A stretch of DNA of 27,898 nucleotides from Candidatus Latescibacterota bacterium (GCA_022825185.1 JAJDYK010000030.1:1-27898); one strand, 5' to 3'. Shown: positions 7,938 to 16,653, counted from the first letter of the stretch. Notes: generated by a model not told the origin, from the sequence alone. Numbers and translations: made by a program.

Positions 7938-9884
7938 TTAGTACATGCGGATTACGTTGCCCGTCATTCCGGTGAAGCCATCTATGACCAACCACGCCCC
8001 ACCCGAAGCGAATTGCCCGAGTATCACCCCCAAAAAGAACCAGCGCGTCGAGCGGTAGCCGTTTGGCCCCATGTACTTCAAGACGACGGATTTAATCAGC
8101 CAAGCGAGAAAGATGCTGAACCAGACGTTGTTGAGGATCCAGGTGCCGCTGGCCACATAGCCGATGGGGTGTAGGGGCCACCACAACAAGTGGTGGCGCG
8201 CCCACAGCAAGAGCGCCATGACCGCGGCCCCCACTCCGTTCCAGAGCCACCCCAGCCAATAGGGCCCGGTCGGCGTCTCAATGAAGCGGGCGGCAAAGCG
8301 AAACGGCTCCCAGGCGAAAAGCCCGGAGAAATACTGGCGATGTAGGTTGAGTGCCCCGTATTGGTAGCCCAAGTTCAAGGTCGCGTAGATTGAGCCTAAA
8401 AGGCCGATGGCCAGCGCCGCTGTCAGCATTGCTAGGACGCGCCGCCTTCCGACCTTGAGGCCGTGCAACATGCGGATGCTGTTGGCGCAGGGGGCCATCA
8501 TAAAGACCAGCAGGTCGCCCGCCCAAGCGAGGGTAAAGCCCAGCGCCATCATCCCCGTCGCCCCCAGCGCCGAAGAGCCGACACCCGAGACCACAAAGCC
8601 CGCGCCCGAAAGCCCCTCCACGGCTGACGAGAGACCGGCTTCGACAATCACGCGGGTGAGGGCGAAGAAGATGGCAAACGCCGCGCCGAGAAACAGCACC
8701 ACCGCCCACCAAGGCAAGCCCGTCTGCCACAGCCACAAGCCCATGACGAGCAAACCCACGGCCAAGCCAACCACTGCCGTCCGATAGGATAGCAACTCCC
8801 CGGCTGCGCTGTCGTCGGCTTTGGCCTGCTGCCACACGGCCTTTAGATGCCCGCGCGCCGTCCATAGCCCCAAGACGACCAACGCAATCATCGCGCCCAT
8901 GCTCTGATGGCTCAACATGCCCGTGGTGGGGCCGGCATGACTGAAGTCGTCGAGTTGTTCTGTGGTGAAGATACCTAGGGTTGAGCAGACCCATTCTTGG
9001 GCTTTGGCCAACACATAGAAAAACCACAAGCTGCCGGAGATTCCGGTGTTGATAAAATAGGCTAGGCCCATCATCAGGAAGTTGAGTCGGATGCGCAGGA
9101 CAACCGCGTCGTGCCCCAAGGCTAGCGGGAAGTTGAGATCGACGCGCGGCGCAAATTCGTAGTAGTGGCTAAAGGAGTTGACCGTGTTGAGGATCGCCGG
9201 TACGGCAAAGCCGGCCCACATTATTGGATTGCGCAAAAAGGGCTTTATGCGCGCTGGTCGCGGGCCGTCCTCAATCATCCCCAGCGGCACTTGGACTAGC
9301 GGATAGAGCAACCGCTCGTGGTCCATCCACTGCCGCCGCATAATCACCATCGCGCAGATGAGCACGAGGTAGAAAGCGGCCATAAAGAGCAGCCACCAAA
9401 AAAGCGGCTCGACCCAAGCGCCATAGGGAATGGATTCGCCTCGGGGGAGTCCCTCGTAAAACTGCTTGATCGCCACTTCGTCTTGGACGACCAGCCAAGT
9501 GGGGATGTAGGGCACCAGCAGTTCGGCCCAGTTGTTTTCTGGGGTCGCGTAGTAGAGCACGCTGGAAATGGCGGGGATCGCAGGACCGGTAAAGCCCCGC
9601 GACGGGATCGCCGTTGCCAGCATCATCATTGAGGTAATCAGCAGCAGTTCGGCGCGGTTGAACGCCCAGTGTCGCCGCAATAGTCCCAGCAGCGGTTGCA
9701 CCAGCGCGAGCAAACAGAAGAGCAGGAAAAAGGCGGCTGGCGTCGATGAACTCAGGCCCAGCCGGGTGCCCTTGATCACGAATTCTCCGTAGGGCAGGCC
9801 GACGGCGATCAGGGCGCAGAGTCCGAGGCCAGTCAGCATCGCCGGTAGGCGAATTGTGGGGGAGGGCTGGGGATCTGGGGGCAT
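7938..9884 (-). CDS. DUF6785/DUF6784 polytopic membrane protein (OPT transporter-like)
   Basis: 648 residues from the ATG at 9884; the frame is open further up to a TTG at 9941, and neither start has a good Shine-Dalgarno. The protein has about a dozen hydrophobic segments. Recognisable stretches are LPYGEFVIKGTRLG near the first helix, FNRAELLLITSMMMLATAIPSRG, YATPENNWAELLVPYIPTWL, and FYEGLPRGESIPYGAW, which are the signature of the DUF6785 N-terminal domain; the rest matches the DUF6784 C-terminal domain in style (ARHHLLWWPLHPIGY). These proteins are distantly like oligopeptide transporters and are common in uncultivated, Planctomycete-like and Poribacteria-like genomes; the substrate is unknown. 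It is divergent from the phosphodiesterase gene at 10068 and followed, in the same direction, by the surface operon. Confidence 0.82.
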   Translation of the reverse strand: MPPDPQPSPTIRLPAMLTGLGLCALIAVGLPYGEFVIKGTRLGLSSSTPAAFFLLFCLLALVQPLLGLLRRHWAFNRAELLLITSMMMLATAIPSRGFTGPAIPAISSVLYYATPENNWAELLVPYIPTWLVVQDEVAIKQFYEGLPRGESIPYGAWVEPLFWWLLFMAAFYLVLICAMVIMRRQWMDHERLLYPLVQVPLGMIEDGPRPARIKPFLRNPIMWAGFAVPAILNTVNSFSHYYEFAPRVDLNFPLALGHDAVVLRIRLNFLMMGLAYFINTGISGSLWFFYVLAKAQEWVCSTLGIFTTEQLDDFSHAGPTTGMLSHQSMGAMIALVVLGLWTARGHLKAVWQQAKADDSAAGELLSYRTAVVGLAVGLLVMGLWLWQTGLPWWAVVLFLGAAFAIFFALTRVIVEAGLSSAVEGLSGAGFVVSGVGSSALGATGMMALGFTLAWAGDLLVFMMAPCANSIRMLHGLKVGRRRVLAMLTAALAIGLLGSIYATLNLGYQYGALNLHRQYFSGLFAWEPFRFAARFIETPTGPYWLGWLWNGVGAAVMALLLWARHHLLWWPLHPIGYVASGTWILNNVWFSIFLAWLIKSVVLKYMGPNGYRSTRWFFLGVILGQFASGGAWLVIDGFTGMTGNVIRMY

Positions 9885-10067
9885 GGGGTGATCTAAAGGG
9901 ATGAAGTAGCGGGTGCGCGGCGAATTGGCAAACGTAGCCAAATCTGCGGATACCCGTCAATAAACGGCTGACCCCGCGACAAGAGATGGCGGCAGTCTGG
10001 TTGCTGTCTGTGGGAAAATGCCGCTAACTATTTGGACATCCAACGACCTTTTGCTAGACGAGGAGAT

Positions 10068-12029
10068 ATGGAGCGCAAAATTTACGCCTTTGGCATGGAC
10101 GGCTTTATCGTCCCGATGATGAAGCGATTCGCCGCGGAAGGGGCCTCGCCCCACTTCGAGCGCTTGCTGCGGGAGGGTGCGGTCAATCAGACCCTGCCCT
10201 CTTTCCCGGTGTGGACTCCGACTAACTGGGCTACCCTTTCGACGGGGGCGCACACGGGCACGCACGGGGTGACGCGCTGGCGGGTGGAAGTCGCGCCGGG
10301 CCAGCGGATCGACAGTTTCGACGGACGGGCCAACAATGCCGAGCGCATCTGGAATGCCTTGGAACGGGCGGGCATGCAGAGCGTGGCCGTACACTATCCG
10401 GCTGCTCATCCCTCTGGGGTGGAGACGGGCTTTGTGGTCGATGGTTTTGGCCATCCCGGACACCGCAGCACGGATTTTGAAGTGGCTATTTGCCAGGCTT
10501 ATACCACGGAGGCCGCGCAAGAGGAGGCCATCGAGATGGACCACGATGGGACGGCCGTGCGGCAGGCCCAGCGCAGCGTCGAGCCGATTCCGCCGCTAAC
10601 ACCGGCGCAGGAGTGGCGGAACCTGCCCGAAAGCAAGGCTCCACCGCTGGAGAGCCGCATTGAGGTGGTGGCTCGGTTGGGCGGAGATGTCACCGCGTTC
10701 TACTTGCTGGCGGTGGACAGTGCGGGGAGGGGCTACGACCGGGTGTTGGTGTGCCGGGATCGGGACGGAGACAGTTGCATAGCCGCTGCTGGGGTGGGGG
10801 AATGGAGCGAGTGGGCGGTGGAGGACTTTGCTATCGACGGGAACAGACGCCCGGCATCGGTGCGCTTCAAGCTGATGGAACTGGCCGCGGACGGCAGCCG
10901 CCTCAAGCTCTACCGCACTCAGGTGACTTATACCGACGGCTTCACGCTGCCCGACGAGTTGGCCGGGGAACTGGTGGAGCGCTTTGGGCCGTATCAGGAA
11001 CACGCCTCCATGTTGCCCTATACCTCGGGCATGGCCGATTTTGACACGGCCTTGGAAGAATGCGAGTACCAAGGGATGTGGTTTGCCGAGGTAGCGCGCT
11101 ACATGCTGCGCGAGCGGGGCTGTTCCTTTTTTATTTGCCACTGGCATCTGTACGATTATCTCAACCACATCCATCTCGGAGACGTGGATCCGGTGTGTCC
11201 GGGGTACGAAGCTGAACGAGCTGAACAGTACGTGGACTACTTTCGGCGGGCCTATCAGGTGGGGGACCGCATTTTGGGTCGGCTGTGGGAGGACGCGGAT
11301 GAGCATACGTACGTGGGCGTGGTGTCCGACCACGGGTGTTCGCCCGATGTGCGAGTAGCCAATATCCGGCAGTTTTTGCACGAGCAGGGCTTTCTGGCGC
11401 TCAAGGGCGGCGGAGAAGAGACGCTGGTGCGCGATCAGGTGCGCGAGGAGGACATCGACTGGGAGCGCACCCGGGCCTATATGAAGGACGACAAGGGCTT
11501 CGACATTTTCATCAACGCCGAGCCGGGGCCGGAATTCGACCGCATTGAGGCCGAACTGCTGCTGGCCTTGCGCACGTGGGTTGACGAGGAAGTGGGGCGC
11601 AATCCCGTGGCCATAGCCCTGCCTCGGCGCGACGCGTACATCCTCGGGCAGTGGGGCGACCAGTGCGGCGATGTGGTCTTTGCCTGGGATCACGGGTACG
11701 TAAGCGGGTACTATGGCCAGTGGCGCGGCATTGTCGGCGGGGGCTGCGTTGGAGCGCCCAATGTGTTCGGAGCGCACCACGGGGGTTTTCTGCCGACCCA
11801 AAGTGAGGCCTCGTCCAGCTTTGGCTCGTGGTTGTTGGCCGGGCCGGGCGTAAAGCAGGGCTACGAGCGGCCGGTGGACAAATTGGGGTACATCCACGCC
11901 GCCGATGTAGTGCCCACCTTTTGCCAGATACTTGGGGCCGAGCCGCCGCGCCAGGCGCAGGGGACAGTGGCGCGGGATTTGTTTGAAGGGCACGAGATGG
12001 TCAGGGAGCGGGATCCTAGCCGGTCCTGA
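10068..12029 (+). CDS. Alkaline phosphatase-superfamily type I phosphodiesterase / nucleotide pyrophosphatase-like protein
   Basis: 653 residues. ATG 10068 follows GAGGAG at 4-6 bases; an upstream TTG at 10032 in frame is less likely. The core metal and catalytic motifs of the family are all present: GMDG with Asp11, the nucleophile region WTPTNWATLSTG with Thr50, a middle Asp/His segment (DYLNHIHLGD), VSDHG, and HHGGF near the C-terminus. These bind two metal ions, usually zinc. An inserted domain (about residues 170-320) separates the first and second halves. The family cleaves phosphodiester or phosphomonoester substrates; the actual substrate is not deducible. There is no signal peptide, so it should be cytoplasmic. 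It is divergent from the DUF6785 gene and upstream of a dehydrogenase, with 130 bases between. Confidence 0.88.
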   Translation: MERKIYAFGMDGFIVPMMKRFAAEGASPHFERLLREGAVNQTLPSFPVWTPTNWATLSTGAHTGTHGVTRWRVEVAPGQRIDSFDGRANNAERIWNALERAGMQSVAVHYPAAHPSGVETGFVVDGFGHPGHRSTDFEVAICQAYTTEAAQEEAIEMDHDGTAVRQAQRSVEPIPPLTPAQEWRNLPESKAPPLESRIEVVARLGGDVTAFYLLAVDSAGRGYDRVLVCRDRDGDSCIAAAGVGEWSEWAVEDFAIDGNRRPASVRFKLMELAADGSRLKLYRTQVTYTDGFTLPDELAGELVERFGPYQEHASMLPYTSGMADFDTALEECEYQGMWFAEVARYMLRERGCSFFICHWHLYDYLNHIHLGDVDPVCPGYEAERAEQYVDYFRRAYQVGDRILGRLWEDADEHTYVGVVSDHGCSPDVRVANIRQFLHEQGFLALKGGGEETLVRDQVREEDIDWERTRAYMKDDKGFDIFINAEPGPEFDRIEAELLLALRTWVDEEVGRNPVAIALPRRDAYILGQWGDQCGDVVFAWDHGYVSGYYGQWRGIVGGGCVGAPNVFGAHHGGFLPTQSEASSSFGSWLLAGPGVKQGYERPVDKLGYIHAADVVPTFCQILGAEPPRQAQGTVARDLFEGHEMVRERDPSRS

Positions 12030-12098
12030 TGCCCCAGACCGTTCCGACTTCGGGTGACTAAAATTCAAGGACGGCGTTGTAATTCTCACAACAGCGTA

Positions 12099-12113
12099 CA
12101 CGCACGCACGCAC
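12099..12113 (+). repeat. Short CACG tandem repeat
   Basis: Three and three-quarter copies of CACG in the spacer between the phosphodiesterase and the dehydrogenase. Length changes here would alter the leader but not the protein, since the dehydrogenase starts at 12162. Confidence 0.6.
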
Positions 12114-12161
12114 AACAAAAGGTGCAGGCTCAAAAACACCGAGAAAGGAGGGAGAACGGAG

Positions 12162-13136
12162 ATGAGTGAGACAATGCCAAAGGAAAAGCACGTGCTGGTG
12201 TGCGACTGGGTGTCCGAAGACCTCGATCCGGAAAGGGAACGGCTCGGGCGGGTGGGGATTGCGCTTTCCTCTGCGGGAATCGCGGTCACCGATTCAGTGG
12301 ATGAAAAGCGGTGCAAACTGAAGCAGGCGATCGCCTCGACCCCTCGCCTCGACGCGCTGATGTTTTGCATCGCCCCCATCGACGCGGAGATCATCGGCCT
12401 GCTGCCGGGCAGTTGTAAGTTGCTGCAGCGATATGGCACGGGTCTCGATAATGTCGACCTAAAAGCGGCCGCCGAACGCGGCATGAGCGTCCGCAATACG
12501 CCGCAGTACTGCGTCGAAGAAGTGGCGGTCCACGCCATGGGCATGTTGCTGGCCCTGCACCGCCAGCTTGGATCGACGCAGGAGCGGCTGCTCTGCGGAA
12601 AGTGGTCGCTGAGAACGCCGGCTCCCATCCGGCGGTTGAGCAGGCTGAGGCTCGGGGTGCTGGGATTCGGTCGCATTGGCCGCAAGTTGGGCGAACTGAT
12701 GCGGCCCTTGGTGCGGGACGTGGTCTATTTCGACGAGGTGGAGGCCGCTGGGATCGACTGGGCCACGCGGACCGGGCGGGAAGAGCTGCTGCGAACGGCG
12801 GATCTGGTTTCGCTGCACCTGCCGCTGACGCCCCAGACGCGCTGTATCATCAACGCCGAGACCCTAGCGATGATGAAGAAGTCCGCCCTGTTGGTCAACG
12901 CGGCGCGCGGCGCTCTGGTCGACTCCGAAGCGTTGGCCGCGGCCCTGAACGAGGGACGGCTCGGCGGTGCCGGCTTGGACGTCTTCGAACCGGAGATCCT
13001 GCCCGGCGACTCCCCGCTGCGGACGGCGGCGAATATCCTGCTGACGAGCCATACGGCCTGGTATAGCGAGGATTCGGTTCAGGACGCGCGGGTCGAGGCC
13101 GTGGAGAGTGTGATAGAAGTGCTCGGCGACAAGTAG
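12162..13136 (+). CDS. D-isomer-specific 2-hydroxyacid dehydrogenase (phosphoglycerate dehydrogenase-like)
   Basis: 324 residues. The frame is open to a GTG at 12054, but ATG 12162 has AAGGAGG at 12145-12151 and is the likely start. The substrate domain carries YGTGLDNVDL and the NAD-binding domain has GxGxxG (GFGRIG, residues 168-173), with Asp191 at the end of the next strand, which favours NAD over NADP. The catalytic trio of the family is visible: Arg249 in NAARGALVD, Glu in DVFEPE (about 276-278) and His297 in SHTAWYSE. The length fits a short-type enzyme without a C-terminal ACT domain. It reduces 2-keto acids or oxidises D-2-hydroxy acids; the true substrate cannot be read from the sequence. 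It precedes an aldo/keto reductase by 91 bases. Confidence 0.9.
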   Translation: MSETMPKEKHVLVCDWVSEDLDPERERLGRVGIALSSAGIAVTDSVDEKRCKLKQAIASTPRLDALMFCIAPIDAEIIGLLPGSCKLLQRYGTGLDNVDLKAAAERGMSVRNTPQYCVEEVAVHAMGMLLALHRQLGSTQERLLCGKWSLRTPAPIRRLSRLRLGVLGFGRIGRKLGELMRPLVRDVVYFDEVEAAGIDWATRTGREELLRTADLVSLHLPLTPQTRCIINAETLAMMKKSALLVNAARGALVDSEALAAALNEGRLGGAGLDVFEPEILPGDSPLRTAANILLTSHTAWYSEDSVQDARVEAVESVIEVLGDK

Positions 13137-13227
13137 GTTCTCCCCTCTCTCCCTTGTGGCATATAGCTTAGATTATTCTTGACCTGTCTCCAAGCAGAGA
13201 TCAGTAACACCTAATTGAGGAGAAACC

Positions 13228-14112
13228 ATGGACAATTTGACTAAACGCACCTTGGGTCGCACGGGGCTGGAGGTCACGCAACTTGGCTTTGGAGCGGCTG
13301 AGCGCGGCCTGCCGGATGAGGCGGAGTACGACGATCAGGCTGGCCGCGTATTGAATGCGGCCCTCGATGCGGGGATTAACCTCGTTGACACGGCCCCGGA
13401 TTACGGCGCGAGCGAGGGGCGGGTCGGCAAGTATCTGAGCCATCGCCGCGACGAGTTTTTCCTAGCTACCAAGTGCGGCTGCAACATCGACGGGGAGGGT
13501 AACAGGCTGGACCCAAGCCACCTGTGGACGGCCGAGCGCTTGCGCACCAACATTGACCAGAGTCTGCGCCGCCTGAAGACCGACTGCGTAGATCTGCTAC
13601 AGATGCACAATCCCACTGCGGAAGATGTTGAGTTGGGAGGGCTGATCGAAGTGCTTGAGGATATTCGCCAGGCGGGAAAGACCCGTTTCATCGGCGTGTC
13701 TTCGACGCTGCCGCACTTGACCGCGTTCGTGGAGTCGGGTGCGTTTGATGTGTTTCAGATTCCCTACTCCGCGCTTGAGCGCCAGCACGAGAGGATTATT
13801 CAGCAAGCGGCCGACGCCGGAGCTGGCATTCTCATTCGCGGCGGCATTAGCTTGGGGCACCGGGCCAATGAGGAGCGCCAGTCGAAGTGGGAGCGGTCCG
13901 GTCTGGACGAACTTATCGGCGAGATGAGTCGGCACGAGTTTATCCTGCGCTTCACCCTCGCGCATCCAGCGTGTCACACGACGATTGTCGGTACGACGAA
14001 CCTCGAACACATGAAGTCCAATGTTGCTGCGGCCTTGGCGGGGCCATTGCCCGCGGATCTCTACGCGGAGGCGAAGGCTCGGCTGGTGAGTATTGGTGAG
14101 GAGCCGGAGTAG
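13228..14112 (+). CDS. Aldo/keto reductase
   Basis: 294 residues; ATG 13228 follows TTGAGGAG at 5-8 bases. The catalytic tetrad of the family is complete: Asp54 and Tyr59 (VDTAPDYG), Lys82 (LATKCG) and His127 (LLQMHNP). LGRTGLEVTQLGFGAA at the N-terminus and IVGTTNLEHMKSNV near the C-terminus are standard for the family (the latter contacts NADPH). It should reduce aldehydes or keto sugars in the cytoplasm, substrate unknown. Its stop codon marks the exact place where a beta-lactamase-like remnant begins in another frame. Confidence 0.92.
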   Translation: MDNLTKRTLGRTGLEVTQLGFGAAERGLPDEAEYDDQAGRVLNAALDAGINLVDTAPDYGASEGRVGKYLSHRRDEFFLATKCGCNIDGEGNRLDPSHLWTAERLRTNIDQSLRRLKTDCVDLLQMHNPTAEDVELGGLIEVLEDIRQAGKTRFIGVSSTLPHLTAFVESGAFDVFQIPYSALERQHERIIQQAADAGAGILIRGGISLGHRANEERQSKWERSGLDELIGEMSRHEFILRFTLAHPACHTTIVGTTNLEHMKSNVAAALAGPLPADLYAEAKARLVSIGEEPE

Positions 14113-14675
14113 CTCTACCTAGTCCGGGAGCAAGCCTACTGCTAGGCGTAGTGGTGGAAGAGGTAACAGGGAAGCGCTTTCAGGACGTCGTCGCCGAGGA
14201 GATCCTCGGGCCAGCGAGAATGGATCGCTCTGGATTCTTCGCCATGAACCAACTGCCGGAAGGCACGGCCCTTGGCTACATCGAAGACGGAGAGCGCTGG
14301 CGGACGAACATCTACAACCTGCCTATCGTCGGTGCCTCGGACGGCGGTTTGTTCTCGACGCTGGCAGACATTGCGGCGCTCTGGGACGGGTTCTGGAGCG
14401 GCGAGATCGTCTCCGAGGAATTGGTGCGTACCTTCAGTGCGCCTTTCGCCAATGTCAGCGGCGATTCCGGTCTCCACTACGGACACGGAATGTGGATTCG
14501 CAGACGCGCAGACGGGACTCTCCAGCACTATATCATGGGAGCGGATCCCGGTATCTCTTTCAAGTCTGCCGTTGACTGTCAGCGGCAGTTGGACTACGCG
14601 GTTATTTCAAACACTTCCGAGGGCGCGTGGCCGATTGCAAGGGCTATCGACGATGTTCTTTTTTCTGACATTTGA
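14112..14675 (+). pseudogene. C-terminal remnant of a beta-lactamase-type serine hydrolase (PF00144 class)
   Basis: A frame of about 187 codons reading ALPSPGASLLLGVVVEEVTG, then FQDVVAEEILGPARMDRSGFF, GASDGGLFSTLADIAALWDG, YGHGMWIRR and an IMGADPG stretch. This is the typical order of the second half of beta-lactamase/penicillin-binding-protein-like hydrolases (the S-P-G-x-S-x-LLG segment corresponds to the YSN/YSP motif region, HxG equivalent near the IMGADPG). The first half, with the catalytic SxxK serine, is missing: homology starts right at the aldo/keto reductase stop codon. No start codon or ribosome site makes sense; a GTG at 14151 opens the frame by chance. The remnant is otherwise uninterrupted to its stop. 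Most likely a truncated gene after deletion or recombination; a translated, inactive fragment cannot be ruled out. Confidence 0.75.
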
Positions 14676-14718
14676 CGCCGAAGTGAATTGCGAAGAGGAG
14701 CTGGGTAGGACTGTACCC

Positions 14719-14756
14719 TTGACGGATTCACTAAGGTCATATATCGTGAGATATAT
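14719..14756 (+). promoter_or_regulatory. vapBC promoter with overlapping palindromic operator
   Basis: TTGACG (14719-14724), 17 bases, then TATCGT (14742-14747), a fair sigma-70 pair. Overlapping the -10 is a perfect inverted repeat, ATATATC-GTGA-GATATAT (14739-14756). VapBC complexes bind such palindromes to repress their own operon, so this is probably the autoregulatory operator. A second small inverted repeat, GGGTA-N6-TACCC (14703-14718), lies just before the -35. Confidence 0.65.
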
Positions 14757-14779
14757 CATTTTCCTAGGAGGTAAAAACG

Positions 14780-15022
14780 ATGAGTAAAACACCGGATTAC
14801 AAAGGCATTGCTAAGGTATTCTGGAGTGGTCGCAGTCAGGCCATTCGCTTACCGGCACCCTGTCGGTTCGAAACCTCCGAAGTTGAGATAATTAAGGAGG
14901 GCAACCAGCTCACCCTGCGTCCTCGTGGAAAGAACTGGCGCGAGTACTTCAGCTCTGACTCTCGCGGCTCCTTACCGGAACGGCATCAGCCGCCACTCGA
15001 TGCGCGGGACGACATTCACTGA
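14780..15022 (+). CDS. vapB: VapB-type antitoxin (AbrB/MazE/SpoVT fold)
   Basis: 80 residues; ATG 14780 sits 7 bases after AGGAGGT (14766-14772). The N-terminal half is a swapped-hairpin AbrB-like DNA-binding domain (AKVFWSGRSQAIRLPAPCRF, then VEIIKEGNQLTLRPR), the hallmark of VapB antitoxins. The C-terminal tail, from KNWREYF on, is the part that normally wraps round the toxin. Its stop overlaps the toxin start (ATGA at 15019-15023 region), so the two are translationally coupled. It should bind the palindrome upstream, together with the toxin, and neutralise the toxin's RNase activity. Confidence 0.9.
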   Translation: MSKTPDYKGIAKVFWSGRSQAIRLPAPCRFETSEVEIIKEGNQLTLRPRGKNWREYFSSDSRGSLPERHQPPLDARDDIH

Positions 15023-15420
15023 TGTACATGTTAGATACCAATATCTGCGTCTACGTCATCAACGAGCGGGATGATGCCCTGCGTGTGCGTTTTGAAGCGC
15101 ACTCCACCGAGATTTGCGTCTCCTCGATTACGTACGCGGAGCTTTGTTACGGGGTCGCCAATTCGGTACGCGTTGCGGAAAACACGCGCGAGCTAGAGGC
15201 GTTTTGTCTCGATCTTGAGATTCTGCCCTTCGGCGTGGATGCGGCCGCGCATTACGGCGAGATTCGCCACGCGCTCAGGCAGAGCGGTCAACCCATTGGC
15301 GCGAACGATCTCTTCATAGCGGCACATGCCCGCAGTCTTAACGCGACCCTAATTACGAACAACCAAGGCGAATTCGGCCGCGTACCAGAACTACGGGTGG
15401 AGAACTGGTCTCAATCCTGA
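15022..15420 (+). CDS. vapC: VapC-type toxin, PIN-domain ribonuclease
   Basis: 132 residues; the first ATG overlaps the vapB stop by four bases, and a second ATG two codons on is also possible. PIN-domain acidic residues are in place: Asp5 (LDTNIC), Glu40 (TYAELCYG) and Asp96 (IGANDLFIAAHA), with the conserved TNNQGEF and a C-terminal LRVENW as in many chromosomal VapC proteins. These residues hold Mg2+ or Mn2+ for cleavage of tRNA or rRNA; which RNA is cut here is unknown. It lies in a region with a gene remnant and other accessory genes, fitting a mobile or stabilising module. Confidence 0.92.
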   Translation: MYMLDTNICVYVINERDDALRVRFEAHSTEICVSSITYAELCYGVANSVRVAENTRELEAFCLDLEILPFGVDAAAHYGEIRHALRQSGQPIGANDLFIAAHARSLNATLITNNQGEFGRVPELRVENWSQS

Positions 15421-15457
15421 CCTTCCGCTCGCGTCCTCCGACGACCTACTGGACGGA

Positions 15458-15670
15458 TCACTTCGGCGCTGGTTGCAAGCGGTCCAGTGCCTCTTGGAGA
15501 GCGGCGATTAGGACCTCGGGCTCGTCCGTGCCGATGCGGCAGGTCTTGCCGCTTTTCATTTTCAGCTCCACGGCCTCCACTCCCGAGACATTGTAGAGCC
15601 AGCCGTGGGGCGTCAGGCGGATGCCCCAGCCGTAGATCCAAGGATTGCTTATTGGGCGGTAAGCGTTCAT
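15458..15670 (-). CDS. Small PH-like domain protein, 70 residues
   Basis: The ATG at 15670 overlaps the stop of the preceding membrane-protein gene (ATGA), so it is the last gene of the DUF2089 operon. The frame is open further up, but only inside the other gene. It reads like the C-terminal part of bacterial PH-like proteins: NPWIYGWGIRLTPHGWLYNVS, then VEAVELKMKSGKTCRIGTDEP, and an Ala/Leu-rich helix. The upstream membrane segment and first strands usually present in such proteins are absent, so it is a minimal or shortened member. It is convergent with vapC, 37 bases apart. Function unknown; membrane-linked scaffolding is plausible given its partner. Confidence 0.72.
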   Translation of the reverse strand: MNAYRPISNPWIYGWGIRLTPHGWLYNVSGVEAVELKMKSGKTCRIGTDEPEVLIAALQEALDRLQPAPK

Positions 15671-16653
15671 TGCATCTGCTCCTGCCAAGGTTTGATCCAC
15701 AGGCCCGCCAGCTTGCCGTCTTGGTCGAGGACGACGCGCACTTCGGGTGATGCGGTACTGTACCGGCCTCTGAAACGGTGGATCAGTAGGTGTGGTTGAC
15801 TCTCCAAGGACCGGGTCTCGACGAAATCCAATCCCTCAAAGGAGCCGAAGAGTTGCCGGAGCTGTTGGTAGCTGTGGCGCTGGATCTCTGCGGTGAAAGC
15901 CTTGCGAAAGCCCTCGGTGGCCTCTGGCCCCAAGGCTTCAAAGCGACCCTGCTCGTGGGCTTGGAGAATTTGGGTGGCCAGTTGTGCGGCCAGATGGCGT
16001 TGTTCGGACTGGACGGGTGCGCTGGCAATGGTCTGAGGGGCTGCGGTCCCCGGCAACAGGCGTCCCGCTGCTCCGGTGGCGACCTCGCCTAGAGCAATCG
16101 CGGCGATGAATACGGCAATGGCCCGACCACCGGTGACATTGCACGAAACGGCAAAGGCGCGGTACATCAGAAACACCATCCAGACTAGCAGCAGTACCAG
16201 CACTATGCCTACCGAACTGAGGAGGGCGAGCTGGGCAATGGAGAGATGAGAGATGCCTCGGGCGATCAAAGCCGTAGTGAGGTCGCGAAAGAACGGCGAC
16301 ACCGCGATCAGAGCTATGAGCAGTCCGGGAGCCTTGGCTAGGGCTTGGGTGCCGAAGACGTCGATGGGGCGCACGCGGCTGCGGCTGATCAGGCGACCGC
16401 CGATGTAGAGCAGAGCACTGAGGATAGCCCAGGCCATGAGGCCCTGCGCTATAGCGTGCCAGAGCGGGGCCGGGGCCGTGCGCTGGAAGGAAATTACGCC
16501 TGTGGAGCGGTAATCGAAGATGCCGCCAAGCCAAGCAGTCAAAGCGATACATGCCAGGCCCCAGGCTAGGGCTTGACCGCCGGCCAAGAAGTGAAAGGGA
16601 TTAAATAGCCACAGGTGCCAAGCTGAGGTCGTGCGGGTTTGGGGAGCGTCCAT
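15667..16653 (-). CDS. YIP1-like five-helix membrane protein with DUF3887-like C-terminal domain
   Basis: 328 residues. Hydrophobic segments lie at about 23-45, 66-86, 106-122, 140-165 and 176-195, preceded by LWLFNPFHFLAGG, in the style of YIP1-domain membrane proteins. After a short linker, residues about 215-325 form a soluble domain (QILQAHEQGRFEALGPEATEG, then LRQLFGSFEGLDFVETR, HRFRGRY, VVLDQDGKLAGLWIKP), which strongly resembles DUF3887, a small alpha/beta fold of the NTF2-like type. The role is unknown. The gene starts 27 bases after the DUF2089 regulator and overlaps the small PH-like gene by four bases, so the three are one transcription unit. Confidence 0.72.
   Translation of the reverse strand: MDAPQTRTTSAWHLWLFNPFHFLAGGQALAWGLACIALTAWLGGIFDYRSTGVISFQRTAPAPLWHAIAQGLMAWAILSALLYIGGRLISRSRVRPIDVFGTQALAKAPGLLIALIAVSPFFRDLTTALIARGISHLSIAQLALLSSVGIVLVLLLVWMVFLMYRAFAVSCNVTGGRAIAVFIAAIALGEVATGAAGRLLPGTAAPQTIASAPVQSEQRHLAAQLATQILQAHEQGRFEALGPEATEGFRKAFTAEIQRHSYQQLRQLFGSFEGLDFVETRSLESQPHLLIHRFRGRYSTASPEVRVVLDQDGKLAGLWIKPWQEQMQ

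Noticed and set aside
10596..12191. A 531-codon frame on the minus strand opposite the phosphodiesterase.
   Set aside because: The plus-strand gene has all catalytic motifs of its family; the opposite frame is a GC-rich shadow without motifs or ribosome site.
14151..14675. The beta-lactamase-like frame as an intact gene from GTG 14151.
   Set aside because: Family similarity begins upstream of that GTG, no ribosome site precedes it and the half with the catalytic serine is missing.
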